DNA of 39,886 nt from Deltaproteobacteria bacterium (lineage in GTDB: Bacteria; Desulfobacterota; Syntrophia; Syntrophales; JAFGIO01). The DNA lies in NCBI GenBank assembly GCA_016929555.1, contig JAFGIO010000271.1:1-39886 (forward strand), given 5' to 3'. Shown here piece by piece: positions 1-7,323 of the stretch (the stretch's first letter is position 1; every line of letters starts with the position of its first letter). The position numbers were made by a program, and so were the translations under genes. Under the pieces are notes generated by a model. It was not told the origin of the DNA, ran no database searches, and worked only from the letters and a program-made list of their open reading frames with translations.

Positions 1-37
1 AGAGCAAAGTGTAGTGCCAAGACGATTTTGAGGGGAT

Positions 38-133
38 CTATGTCTTCAGGATCTCAAAACATTTTTTTGGCAACTGTAAAAGATGAGATAACATCATGGT
101 GTATAGAACAAGCAATAGGATTATTTTCTTCAT
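38..133 (-). CDS. Small hydrophobic peptide, 31 aa (uncertain)
   Basis: A short reading frame opens with ATG after a good ribosome-binding site (GGAAGG, 7 bases upstream). It encodes a peptide starting MKKIILLLVLYTMM, a lysine-then-leucine N-terminus typical of a signal peptide or single membrane anchor, followed by a short polar tail with one cysteine. It lies downstream of the 225-aa cassette gene on the same strand, so it may be a second gene of that cassette, since no attC site was found between them. It could equally be the start of a broken exported protein. I do not recognise a family. Confidence 0.3.
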   Translation of the reverse strand: MKKIILLLVLYTMMLSHLLQLPKKCFEILKT

Positions 134-206
134 GTTTATACCTTCCTTAGCTGTTTTAACGCTTTGACTAAGAGATGCAAATCAGGGCACCTGGGCCATG
201 CAGTCT

Positions 207-884
207 TTAGACTTGAGAGGGCCATGCCTCACATAAAACTTTGGCAAGTTCTGGCATCTTCAACTCGTCGTTTGCAATCTTGTCAAGTATGAATGCAGAA
301 GGATGCGTGTTAACCTGCCACCTATCAACTTCGGTTTCTCTTTCCCCAACCCATCCCAAAAGTCCTCCCTTTTCGTCAGGGTCTACACTGTGGATGGCAG
401 TATATCTTTTCTGGCACGCAAACTCATGGGATTGGAAGTAAGGCACCAGATGGACTTTATATTGGTTTGCCTTCTCGTCTGCACTCGCTCTCAGGATGAG
501 GGTTTTAAGGTAACAACAGCGTTGTGGTGGTGTAAGTGTAAGTTTTGCCAACTTCGCAAATTGCGGCATCCTGCGAATTGCGTCGGAGTTAAGCACGTGT
601 TGAAACACATACAGCACTTTCGTAATAATCGGCGCCGCTGCCTGAAACCGCTTCGCTTCGTCAGGTTCTTTGCCGTCTGAGAAATCCATGACGAGCTGTG
701 AATGCCCGAAAGTAAGAGGGGCACGAACCAAGAAAATCTTAGCCACTGAGCAGCTATGAATGTCTTGGGTGGCTCTTGTTTGAATTGCTCGGTAACGGTC
801 CGCAGGCTTTTGAAACTCTGACGACCAGTTTTCAACCGCAAAGTACGTCGAAAAAAACCACATTCTTGGTATCCGAGGATCCAT
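207..884 (-). CDS. Unknown cassette-borne protein, 225 aa
   Basis: I do not recognise a family. The ATG at 884 is chosen because AAAGGAG lies 5-6 bases upstream. The longer upstream frame reads through the attC site and is artefactual. The cassette boundary (GTTGGAC, 910-904) lies only about 20 bases before the start, giving the short leader usual for cassette genes. The protein begins MDPRIPRMWFF, is soluble with mixed composition, has cysteines scattered through the middle and no signal peptide or membrane segment. A partner attC beginning GTCCAAC would be expected downstream and is not seen before the left edge, so the cassette probably continues outside the window. Confidence 0.6.
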   Translation of the reverse strand: MDPRIPRMWFFSTYFAVENWSSEFQKPADRYRAIQTRATQDIHSCSVAKIFLVRAPLTFGHSQLVMDFSDGKEPDEAKRFQAAAPIITKVLYVFQHVLNSDAIRRMPQFAKLAKLTLTPPQRCCYLKTLILRASADEKANQYKVHLVPYFQSHEFACQKRYTAIHSVDPDEKGGLLGWVGERETEVDRWQVNTHPSAFILDKIANDELKMPELAKVLCEAWPSQV

Positions 885-903
885 TTGTGCTCCTTTTATT
901 ACA

Positions 904-968
904 GTCCAACGGCCAGCATCACCGGCGCGGGCGGCAGCCCGCGTGCGTGTGCATGCCGTTGTTAGCAC
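904..968 (-). other. attC recombination site 1 (after DUF3800 gene)
   Basis: On the minus strand this 65-base site starts with R'' GTGCTAAC and ends with R' GTTGGAC, a perfect match to GTTRRRY. Inner arms GCATGCAC and GGTGATGC pair except for one extrahelical base, the asymmetry that orients attC strands. The centre is a GCGGGC/GCCCGC stem. It begins directly after the TAG stop of the DUF3800 gene, the standard cassette arrangement. Confidence 0.75.
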
Positions 969-1709
969 CTAGTGTATGCAACCTAGATAAACAGCCCCGA
1001 ATGTTTTATCAGTTTTTTCCTTAAGCTCATTTGAGCAGCTATCACTTATAAAAAAACCATAACCATACGTAGGGAACATAGCCATACTCGGCATGTCTTC
1101 TCCAAAAGGAGTATCTGAATGTAGCATTGAATAGCGTAGTGATGCCCATAATTCATATCCAATCTCAGCTTCAATTGGTGGATCGTATCCTGATTTGTTA
1201 CCATAGCTTAAAAACTTCGGATTCTGACCAATTTCATCTCGGAGGCGTACACCGCACAGGGCGGCAACCAAATCAGCCAATTGAACGCCTTGTTCAAGTG
1301 CCGAGTTGCATATTTGGGCAGTATCAATGAATCCGATTTTCTGGATTTCAATCAATTCTTGTTTTGAGACAATCCCCTCATCAATAAAAAGATTACAGTG
1401 TTTTATTATACCATTTTTGTATATCTCATTGAGTAAATTGAGAAGGTCAGATAGAAGATTGAATCTACTACCACAGGGAAAAACCATAACACCCCAATAG
1501 GAATTGGAATTGATATAAGACAGAAATTCCTGCTTAACTTCTTGCATTGCTTTGTTGATACTCATTTTATCAGATGCGTGAAATTCAGATACTCCATAAG
1601 ACATTAGTATTTTTTGTAGGTCATCATTCGGACTTTTCTTGCAAAGGACATATGCGATGAGCATGAATCCATATTTCTCATGAATGCTTTCATCGATATA
1701 AATATTCAT
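969..1709 (-). CDS. DUF3800 domain protein, 246 aa
   Basis: The N-terminus MNIYIDES and the later stretch QGVQLADLVAALCG, each with a conserved Asp, are the hallmarks of the DUF3800 family. That family is usually modelled with an RNase H-like fold and acidic active site; its biochemical role is not settled. DUF3800 genes are common in mobile DNA and near defence loci. The start at 1709 is chosen because the 51 residues of longer frame upstream come from the preceding attC site. Only about 10 bases separate the start from the cassette boundary, so there is no room for a strong ribosome-binding site within the cassette. Base composition is AT-rich compared with the housekeeping genes to the right. 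Confidence 0.75.
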   Translation of the reverse strand: MNIYIDESIHEKYGFMLIAYVLCKKSPNDDLQKILMSYGVSEFHASDKMSINKAMQEVKQEFLSYINSNSYWGVMVFPCGSRFNLLSDLLNLLNEIYKNGIIKHCNLFIDEGIVSKQELIEIQKIGFIDTAQICNSALEQGVQLADLVAALCGVRLRDEIGQNPKFLSYGNKSGYDPPIEAEIGYELWASLRYSMLHSDTPFGEDMPSMAMFPTYGYGFFISDSCSNELKEKTDKTFGAVYLGCIH

Positions 1710-1710
1710 A

Positions 1711-1870
1711 GTGCTAACGGTGAGCTGACCGGTGGCACGAGCCTGCACAAAAACCTTTGGTTTTTCGCAGGCGTAGTGACGACCGGTCGAGCGTTTTGTT
1801 AGGCGGGCCGCCGAAAGCGGCACGCCGAGAAACGCGAGTCCGGGCGTAGCCGGGAAGCTCACCGTAAGGC
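1711..1870 (-). other. attC recombination site 2 (long, or with an internal second R'' box)
   Basis: The R' end is GTTAGCA (1717-1711). Two R'' candidates exist. GCCTAAC near 1799-1805 gives a site of about 95 bases containing the pairs GACCGGT/ACCGGTC, GCCTGC/GCAGGC and AAAAACC/GGTTTTT. GCCTTAC at 1864-1870 gives about 160 bases and is supported by outer arms GGTGAGC and GCTCACC. The second R'' better complements the 5' end of the ORF-poor cassette (GTAAGGC at 1995-1989). The true outer boundary is uncertain. Confidence 0.6.
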
Positions 1871-1996
1871 GGGCGAGCCTCCGAGCGATTCAGTCCGGCG
1901 CAGCCGGACAGCGAGGAAGGCGAGAGCGTAGAATCGTGCCATTTATTTGATTTTATTATTATTTATTATGGCACGATTCAAGCGGCCCGCCTTACG
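1859..1996 (-). repeat. ORF-poor cassette with nested inverted repeats
   Basis: Between attC sites 2 and 3 lie two nested inverted repeats: outer arms CGTAAGGCGGGC (1863-1874) and GCCCGCCTTACG (1985-1996), and inner arms GAATCGTGCCAT (1931-1942) and ATGGCACGATTC (1968-1979) around an A/T-only centre. A GC hairpin (TCCGGCGCAGCCGGA) sits in one arm. The only frame is a 27-codon ORF (1942-1859, minus strand), MARFYALAFLAVRL and onward, which I would not call a gene without homologues. The segment could be a gene-less cassette, a promoter cassette or a non-coding RNA cassette. Confidence 0.5.
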
Positions 1997-2062
1997 TGGT
2001 GCTGACCGGCTGGGGTTGAGTACGAGCGAAACCCCAGTCGGCGTCCAGCACATGGTTATATG
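1989..2062 (-). other. attC recombination site 3 (after HNH gene)
   Basis: This 74-base site starts 9 bases after the HNH gene stop. R'' is CATATAAC, the exact reverse complement of the cassette's first bases at 3202-3195. The long arms GTGCTG...CTGGGGTT and AACCCCAG...CAGCAC pair with bulges, around a loop of about 12 bases. The R' box is GTAAGGC, one base off the GTTRRRY consensus. Confidence 0.7.
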
Positions 2063-2071
2063 GAATTTTTG

Positions 2072-3184
2072 TTAAATCATTATATTTCCGCTAAAGCTCA
2101 TTCCTCCATACTCAACTACAGTATCTTCTAGCTCATCGAAGTCTTTACTATATGTCTCTCTTATCTTATTAATATGCGTGTAGATTCTTTCATACTCTTT
2201 GGGAAGGTGCTCTGGAATATTATGGCTTGATCTGAAAACATCTGAGTCCTTGAATAGTTTGTAAACCACTCTGATATAATAGGGCCATTCCCATCCAAAT
2301 TCTTTGTGGTGGTCGTATAATATTGCTTGTTCGAATCTTGTTTTTATTAGGTCCTTCTGGGTCTGTTTGATAAAAGCGTCTATGTCTCCCCACTCATGGT
2401 GGATCTCATGCTTCCGTGGTAATAAATCAATTTGCTCCGATAGTTCTTTGTGCTTAGCTTCATAAAATTGGACTATTTCTTTCAATTTAAGAACTTTTTT
2501 GCGGTGTGGAGCTCTAAGCTTATATATTCTAAAGGGTTTGCCATTAAACGTTGTCTCCATTCTTTTAATCACTATCAATTCAGGCCTAATTATCAAATCT
2601 ATGAAAATTTTTTTCTTGCCATCAATGATTTTCCAGATTTTTAATGAATTGCGGGAATATCTCATATCCCATATATCTGTGAGATCAATCATCAACTCAT
2701 TTTCTTTAATCAAATAGATTTTTTCACTGTCGACAATCTTTTGAAGTATACTCAATTTTAGGTTTCCATCCGATAGATCTATGGATGTTAGATGACTACC
2801 ATCACTGAACCTTATGAGATTGGCCCTGCTTCCATTAGCTATAAAGTTACTGCCAACAAAGAATGAAAATTGTTTTTTTCGATCTAAAGGCAATCTGTCT
2901 CTCAAGATCGATGGTCGTTTCGGGCTTCTCTTGTATTCATAAAGTTCTTGTTTAGAAAATAGATTTCCCCCTTCACCATGTATTCCCCTGTGGCATAAAT
3001 CACAAATTGGTATTAGTACTTCATAATCATTGGAATGTGTTTTTGACCACTCTTCTATGTGATGAAAGACAATAGGAATTTTACCGCAAATAGAACAAGA
3101 GAAGTTCGATTTTTGTAGGAGTTTGTGCTTTACATCAGCAGGGATATTATCTCTAGATTTTTTAGCACAATTTTGAGAATTCAT
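2072..3184 (-). CDS. HNH endonuclease-domain protein, 370 aa
   Basis: The N-terminus carries an HNH-type zinc-binding nuclease motif: C30-x2-C33, then H41-H42 in FHHIEEW, then C61-x2-C64-H65 and H69. This is the layout of a beta-beta-alpha-metal nuclease with two zinc-coordinating CxxC pairs. The remaining 280 residues are lysine- and isoleucine-rich, include a likely helical stretch (about 230-300), and are not recognised. The gene is a cassette: boundary bases GTTATATG lie 10 bases before the start and attC 3 follows the stop. Strong A+T bias marks it as foreign to the GC-rich housekeeping genes. A host-defence or restriction role is plausible for an HNH fusion in a cassette array but is inference. 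Confidence 0.8.
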   Translation of the reverse strand: MNSQNCAKKSRDNIPADVKHKLLQKSNFSCSICGKIPIVFHHIEEWSKTHSNDYEVLIPICDLCHRGIHGEGGNLFSKQELYEYKRSPKRPSILRDRLPLDRKKQFSFFVGSNFIANGSRANLIRFSDGSHLTSIDLSDGNLKLSILQKIVDSEKIYLIKENELMIDLTDIWDMRYSRNSLKIWKIIDGKKKIFIDLIIRPELIVIKRMETTFNGKPFRIYKLRAPHRKKVLKLKEIVQFYEAKHKELSEQIDLLPRKHEIHHEWGDIDAFIKQTQKDLIKTRFEQAILYDHHKEFGWEWPYYIRVVYKLFKDSDVFRSSHNIPEHLPKEYERIYTHINKIRETYSKDFDELEDTVVEYGGMSFSGNIMI

Positions 3185-3202
3185 TTTTTCTTAACATATA
3201 AC

Positions 3203-3606
3203 AATTAATATACTTGATTGGTATTTGCGAAATACCGTTCAATTATAATCCTACTCAGGAAAAATGAAAATGAAAAATTATATCGAAAAATCAAAAAAGT
3301 TGAACTTTCACACTGGGCATTTTTCGTTAATAAAGACCAAATACTGAGTGGGCAAAAAATGGGAAAGATGGCAAAAGATCATAACGAATGACGTTTGAAA
3401 GAGCACATTCACGATAAAATTACGTAACACTCGCTTTCAGGAAGACACAAACGAGACCGTTGCTCAGAAAAATTGGCGGTCAGAATTTGTATCTTTCGCC
3501 CCGTATTCATCGATCTGACCGGACCAGCCTACCTCTCTCTTTGTATTTGTATTCAGCAAATGATTTTAATGATCTTCAACTCATGAAGGTAGGTGGTATT
3601 TAGTTA
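3203..3606. other. Gene-free, AT-rich junction beyond the cassette array
   Basis: No gene is supported here. A perfect 7-base inverted repeat (GGTATTT, loop GCG, AAATACC; 3220-3236) lies near the cassette edge, and one copy of a spaced repeat ends the stretch (3519-3549). No integron integrase or clear attI was recognised. Confidence 0.5.
3519..3549 (+). repeat. Spaced repeat CCGGA-N15-CTTTGTATTTG, copy 1
   Basis: CCGGA and CTTTGTATTTG occur with a 20-base start-to-start offset. The same pair with identical spacing recurs at 8232 and 10872. This is likely a shared end or remnant of one mobile element family. Confidence 0.45.
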
Positions 3607-4686
3607 TTACCCTTTTGGCATAATCGATTTACCTCTCTTGGCGGCAATATTTATCAACTGCTCGCGTGCAGAATGTGGAGGTTCAACCCAGCGGTCTTTG
3701 GATTTTTTTTGCAGATGCAGTGATCCTGTGGGGCATGTCGTGACACATAAGCCGCAGCCGATACAGCGATCCAAGTTGATCATTGCCGCAATTCCATCCC
3801 TTATCTCGACTGCCCTCATCGGGCATCTGTCTTCACAGATACCACAACCGGAACATAATTCAGCTTCAACAACAGCAAAAAAATTCGAGACAACCACTTC
3901 GGCGGGGCGTTCCATCCTGTTCAGAGTGCGAAGCTGGACACAACAGTCACGACAACAGTTGCAGATGGCACCTGGATTCTGCGAGTTGGCCGGTTGTGTT
4001 ACCAAGCCTGACTCTTCTGCCAAATCCAGGATTTTAAGCGCTTCCTCCACGCTGATCGGTCTTGCCCGCCCCATATCGATGAAGTGCTGGGCACCAGCCC
4101 CAAAGGCCATGCATACCTCAAGCGGTTTGTCGCAGCCATGACCCAGCAAATGCTTCTCCTCACGGCACAGACAATGGGTGACAGCTATCAGCTTTTGTTT
4201 TTTGACGATTTCACGGGAGTCTTCATAAGTCGCTACGAACATGCCTACATCGATGGCTCGATTCACAGGAATGGGCCTCAGGAGCTGTTCATGCTCGGAG
4301 ATACGATCGATCAGGGCTTCCTCAAAATACTTGAAATAGAGTTCGGCCATGGGACGGGTAATGCTGCCGGCCTGAAACTCGTAGATACCCAAGACGAAAG
4401 GGACGGCCGCATACCGATCCACGCCGTCCCGGCGCAGTCTGAATACAGTACCTTTTGCTGCCATTTGTTCCGCCATGGCGGTCACGTAAGCAGAATCTTG
4501 CCCCGATCTCTCCGCTATCACCCCTGACGTTTCGATCATCAGGCTCATGTGCAGGAAAAGCTCGGCTTCTTCAGGAGTGAAAAGCCTTTCAAGGATTTCG
4601 ATTTCAACACCAGAAGGCGATGAAGGGAACCCGATCGAATATTCGTCAAGCCTCTCTCTAAGCTTGAAATAAACCTCGCTTGCCAT
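3607..4686 (-). CDS. Ferredoxin-like [4Fe-4S] protein with winged-helix-like N-terminus, 359 aa
   Basis: The C-terminus holds two classical [4Fe-4S] motifs, CSGCGICEDRC (Cys 278, 281, 284, 288) and CIGCGLCVTTC (Cys 308, 311, 314, 318), as in 2x[4Fe-4S] ferredoxins. Upstream are two more cysteine groups: C172-x-C174...C185...C192, and CNCCRDCC at 242-249, which could bind a further cluster. Residues 1-110 look like a helical, winged-helix-type domain. The start has a GGGAG ribosome-binding site. The gene follows tetR on the same strand after 51 bases and probably shares its transcript, suggesting electron transfer or redox sensing tied to the acyl-CoA genes on the other side of tetR. The precise role is unknown. 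Confidence 0.8.
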   Translation of the reverse strand: MASEVYFKLRERLDEYSIGFPSSPSGVEIEILERLFTPEEAELFLHMSLMIETSGVIAERSGQDSAYVTAMAEQMAAKGTVFRLRRDGVDRYAAVPFVLGIYEFQAGSITRPMAELYFKYFEEALIDRISEHEQLLRPIPVNRAIDVGMFVATYEDSREIVKKQKLIAVTHCLCREEKHLLGHGCDKPLEVCMAFGAGAQHFIDMGRARPISVEEALKILDLAEESGLVTQPANSQNPGAICNCCRDCCVQLRTLNRMERPAEVVVSNFFAVVEAELCSGCGICEDRCPMRAVEIRDGIAAMINLDRCIGCGLCVTTCPTGSLHLQKKSKDRWVEPPHSAREQLINIAAKRGKSIMPKG

Positions 4687-4737
4687 GAATTACTCCCTGT
4701 TCCCTGTCTTGGAAACCAAGCTGCGGTTCCGATGCAC

Positions 4738-5358
4738 TCATTGCATCTTAACCGGTTTCAAACCCTGCAAAAGTAATTGTTGGAAGGTGCGTAAATAGTC
4801 TCCCGAGTCAAGAATGGACCGGTTGTGCTGAAACTTCAAGTAAGCGCCTTCCATCAAGCCGATAATCATGTATGCCAGACTGTGAGTGTCCAAGTTTTGG
4901 TCGAATTGGTTTTGCCGTTTACCCTCTTCGATGATACGGCGAAGAACTCGGGCGTACCTGGCGTAGACTCGATTCAGCTCTTCGCCGATTTTGCCTCTGA
5001 TGCCCTGAAACTCGGCAGAGACAATCGCCAGAAGAATGGCCAGATCAGGGTCTCTACCGGCAAATCGTCCTGCAAAGATAAAGAAATGACCGAGAGCATC
5101 CAGCGCTTCTTCATGATGGGCTTTGAGTTCTTCTGAAAGACTATCCAGAAAATCGGCTTCAAATTTTCTAATCAATGCCATCAACAGTTCTTCCTTGCTA
5201 TTAAAATGCCGATAGAGGGCGCCGGCAGTCAGGCCTGTGGCAGACGCGATGTCGGCGACAGATGTGCCGTGGTAGCCTTTTTGAACAAAAAGTCGCCCTG
5301 CGGCATTCATGATATTTGTTCGCGACGACCCTGCCCCGCTTTTATTTCCTTTTACCAA
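4738..5358 (-). CDS. TetR/AcrR family transcriptional regulator, 206 aa
   Basis: Residues 13-60 form the TetR helix-turn-helix: IMNAAGRLFVQKGYHGTSV followed by IASATGLTAGALYRHFNSKEE. The rest is an all-helical ligand and dimerisation domain. The length is typical of the family. The first codon is TTG at 5358, preceded by GGGAGG; the next in-frame ATG would cut into the DNA-binding domain. It is divergent from the acyl-CoA ligase, and two copies of a palindromic site lie in the shared region, each over a predicted promoter. By analogy with TetR regulators of fatty-acid or aromatic-acid degradation, it probably represses both directions and is released by an acyl-CoA; the ligand is inference. 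Confidence 0.9.
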   Translation of the reverse strand: MVKGNKSGAGSSRTNIMNAAGRLFVQKGYHGTSVADIASATGLTAGALYRHFNSKEELLMALIRKFEADFLDSLSEELKAHHEEALDALGHFFIFAGRFAGRDPDLAILLAIVSAEFQGIRGKIGEELNRVYARYARVLRRIIEEGKRQNQFDQNLDTHSLAYMIIGLMEGAYLKFQHNRSILDSGDYLRTFQQLLLQGLKPVKMQ

Positions 5359-5391
5359 GTTGCCTCCCTTTATGGAAAATGAAGATAGATA

Positions 5392-5408
5392 AGTAAATTA
5401 TCATTCAC
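5392..5408. promoter_or_regulatory. Putative TetR operator 1 (tetR side)
   Basis: The 17 bases AGTAAATTATCATTCAC are near-identical (15/17) to a second copy at 5523-5539 and form an imperfect palindrome. The site overlaps the predicted -10 of the minus-strand tetR promoter, as expected for autorepression. Confidence 0.6.
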
Positions 5409-5434
5409 CATACATTTTATTTTTTTTCTGTCAA
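5407..5434 (-). promoter_or_regulatory. Predicted promoter of tetR
   Basis: On the minus strand, -35 TTGACA (5434-5429) is followed after 16 bases by -10 TATGGT (5412-5407). The -10 touches operator 1. Confidence 0.5.
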
Positions 5435-5491
5435 TATCTTTTGGCATTCTCGAATATTTGATAATTATGATAATCGATTTTTATATTTTTC

Positions 5492-5520
5492 TTGACAGCT
5501 GATTTTTAACGTCATAGAGA
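5492..5520 (+). promoter_or_regulatory. Predicted promoter of the acyl-CoA ligase gene
   Basis: A consensus -35 TTGACA (5492-5497) is followed after 17 bases by a weak -10 TAGAGA (5515-5520). Operator 2 begins 3 bases later, so the start of transcription would fall inside it. Confidence 0.5.
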
Positions 5521-5522
5521 CT

Positions 5523-5539
5523 AGTAAACGATCATTCAC
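5523..5539. promoter_or_regulatory. Putative TetR operator 2 (ligase side)
   Basis: AGTAAACGATCATTCAC is the second copy of the 17-base site. Its core fits the fully symmetric GTRAAYGATCRTTYAC centred on GATC. It overlaps the predicted transcription start of the ligase gene. Confidence 0.6.
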
Positions 5540-5626
5540 AAAGGCGGTAACGGTTAAGCAAAGTTCTGACCAAGCTCGGCCGCCCACAAACCAATCGGCC
5601 GGCAAGATTGAGAGAGGAGAACTGAC

Positions 5627-7297
5627 ATGAGATTCGAAGACAAACCATGGCTCAAATATTACGATCCCTGGGTTTTACCCGAACTGGAAGTTCCTCCTAC
5701 CACTTATATGGATCTTTTCGAGAAGACTTTCAAAGAATTTCCAGACAAACCTTCCCTACACTTTTTGGGAACGGCTCTTACCTTCGCCCAGTTGGATGAT
5801 TGTTCGGCAAGATTTGCTTCTTATCTTAAAGAGATCGGCTGTGGTTCTAAGGATGTGATCGGGATCTGCCTGCCGAATTTCCCCCAATGGTTGATTGCAT
5901 ACCTGGGTGCGCTGAGGGCCGGTTGCGTTACAACCGGTGTTTCGCCTCTTTTACGACCGAAAGAAATGCAATTCCAACTCAGCGACTCCGGCGCTAAAGC
6001 GATCGTCATTATGGATGTATTCTACGAAAATACTTTCTTGAAGATCGCCGATGACCTCCGGGGGGTTGAACATGTCATCGTTACGGCAGCAACCGACTAT
6101 TTCCCCGAAGCAATAAAGCCGGCAACACCTTACGCCGCCCCAGCGCCCCGAAAGCAGGCACTCGCGACATTCATGAATGTCATGGAGCAATCCTTACCGG
6201 TGAAGGGATACGCCCGACTGAAGCCAGATGACCCATGTGTCATCCAGTACACGGGTGGTACGACAGGCACACCCAAGGGGGCTATTGTGTCTCACCAGGC
6301 TCTAATTGACAATACACGCCGTTTCGAGAACTGGTTGGGCGAGGTGCGGGGCCGATCTGTCTCCATTTCTGCCTTCCCCCTGTTTCATATGGCCGGATTG
6401 TGGTCTATCAGCCATTATCTGCAGATGGGCTTTACCCAGGTGCTCATCCCAAACCCCAGGGACACAAAATATATTTGCCAGGCCTTTGAAACATATAGGC
6501 CGAATGAGTTCGGCTTTGTTCCTTCCCTTTACCAGATGTTGCTGGATACCCCCGAATTCAGAAAGTTGGACTTTTCGAACGTGGACCATTGCATTTCCGG
6601 AGCCGCACCGATGCCGCTGGAAACTTTGCAGGCGCTTGAAAATCTGATCGGAAAGGGAAAGGTTGTCGAGATATACGGCCTCACCGAATCTGCACCGCTC
6701 ATCACCATGAATCCCAAGAACAGGCCTAAACCCGGTTCGGTTGGAGTACCCATCCAGAATGTCATGGTGAAACTCGTGGATCTGGAAACGGAAACCACAG
6801 AGGTTCCCATTGGCGAGCCGGGACATCTCATATACAGGGCGCCCAACATGATTACCGGCTATCACGAACGGCCTGAGGACACAGAAGCAACTTTCCGTCT
6901 GTTTCAGGGGGAGCGGTGGCTCTTCACGGGCGATGTCGCCCGCATGGATGAAGAGGGCTATCTTTACATCGTTGACCGTACGAAAGACATGATCATCGTC
7001 AGCGGTTACAAGGTCTTCTCGAAGGAAGTGGAAGAGACGCTCTATCAGCATCCGTCGGTTCAGTACTGTGCCGTGGTTGGCGTTCCCAATCCGGAACGGC
7101 CGGGCAGCGACCAGGTCAAAGCTCTGATTCAACTGACGGACGCCTATAAAAACCGTGATCCTCAAAAGCTTGTAGAGGAAATCATCAAATTCTGTCGTGA
7201 GAACATGTCACCCTACAAAGTTCCAAAAATTATCGAGTTTACAGAAGCAATTCCCTTGACGCCGATCGGCAAGGTGGACAAAAAAGTGCTTAGATGA
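5627..7297 (+). CDS. Acyl-CoA ligase (AMP-forming), 556 aa
   Basis: This is an ANL-superfamily enzyme that activates a carboxylic acid through an acyl-adenylate to its CoA thioester. The P-loop motif YTGGTTGTPKGA lies near residue 208, the YGLTES adenine-binding motif near 350, and the C-terminal-domain hinge region GYKVFSKEVEE near 464. A C-terminal GKVDKKVL supplies the usual catalytic lysine. Length is normal for the family. The start has a GAGAGGAG ribosome-binding site. It is co-transcribed with the enoyl-CoA hydratase immediately downstream and controlled by the divergent TetR gene. Fatty-acid or aromatic-acid activation fits; substrate cannot be read from sequence. Confidence 0.92.
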   Translation: MRFEDKPWLKYYDPWVLPELEVPPTTYMDLFEKTFKEFPDKPSLHFLGTALTFAQLDDCSARFASYLKEIGCGSKDVIGICLPNFPQWLIAYLGALRAGCVTTGVSPLLRPKEMQFQLSDSGAKAIVIMDVFYENTFLKIADDLRGVEHVIVTAATDYFPEAIKPATPYAAPAPRKQALATFMNVMEQSLPVKGYARLKPDDPCVIQYTGGTTGTPKGAIVSHQALIDNTRRFENWLGEVRGRSVSISAFPLFHMAGLWSISHYLQMGFTQVLIPNPRDTKYICQAFETYRPNEFGFVPSLYQMLLDTPEFRKLDFSNVDHCISGAAPMPLETLQALENLIGKGKVVEIYGLTESAPLITMNPKNRPKPGSVGVPIQNVMVKLVDLETETTEVPIGEPGHLIYRAPNMITGYHERPEDTEATFRLFQGERWLFTGDVARMDEEGYLYIVDRTKDMIIVSGYKVFSKEVEETLYQHPSVQYCAVVGVPNPERPGSDQVKALIQLTDAYKNRDPQKLVEEIIKFCRENMSPYKVPKIIEFTEAIPLTPIGKVDKKVLR

Positions 7298-7323
7298 ATT
7301 CGATTACCCCTATGGAGACTCTC

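Larger units (their letters stand above)
1..3202 (-). mobile_element. Integron-type gene-cassette array without integrase (partial)
   Basis: Three minus-strand genes are separated by imperfect-hairpin sites with attC-type ends. The decisive sign is that each cassette's first bases match the reverse complement of its own R'' box. The HNH cassette begins GTTATATG (3202-3195) and its R'' is CATATAAC (2062-2055). The DUF3800 cassette begins GTTAGCAC (1718-1711) and its R'' is GTGCTAAC (968-961). This is what excision and circularisation of a cassette requires. Order in reading direction: HNH cassette, ORF-poor cassette, DUF3800 cassette, 225-aa-gene cassette, then off the left edge. No intI gene or recognisable attI lies in the 400 bases beyond 3202, so this resembles an integrase-less attC cluster unless intI lies outside the window. 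Confidence 0.72.
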
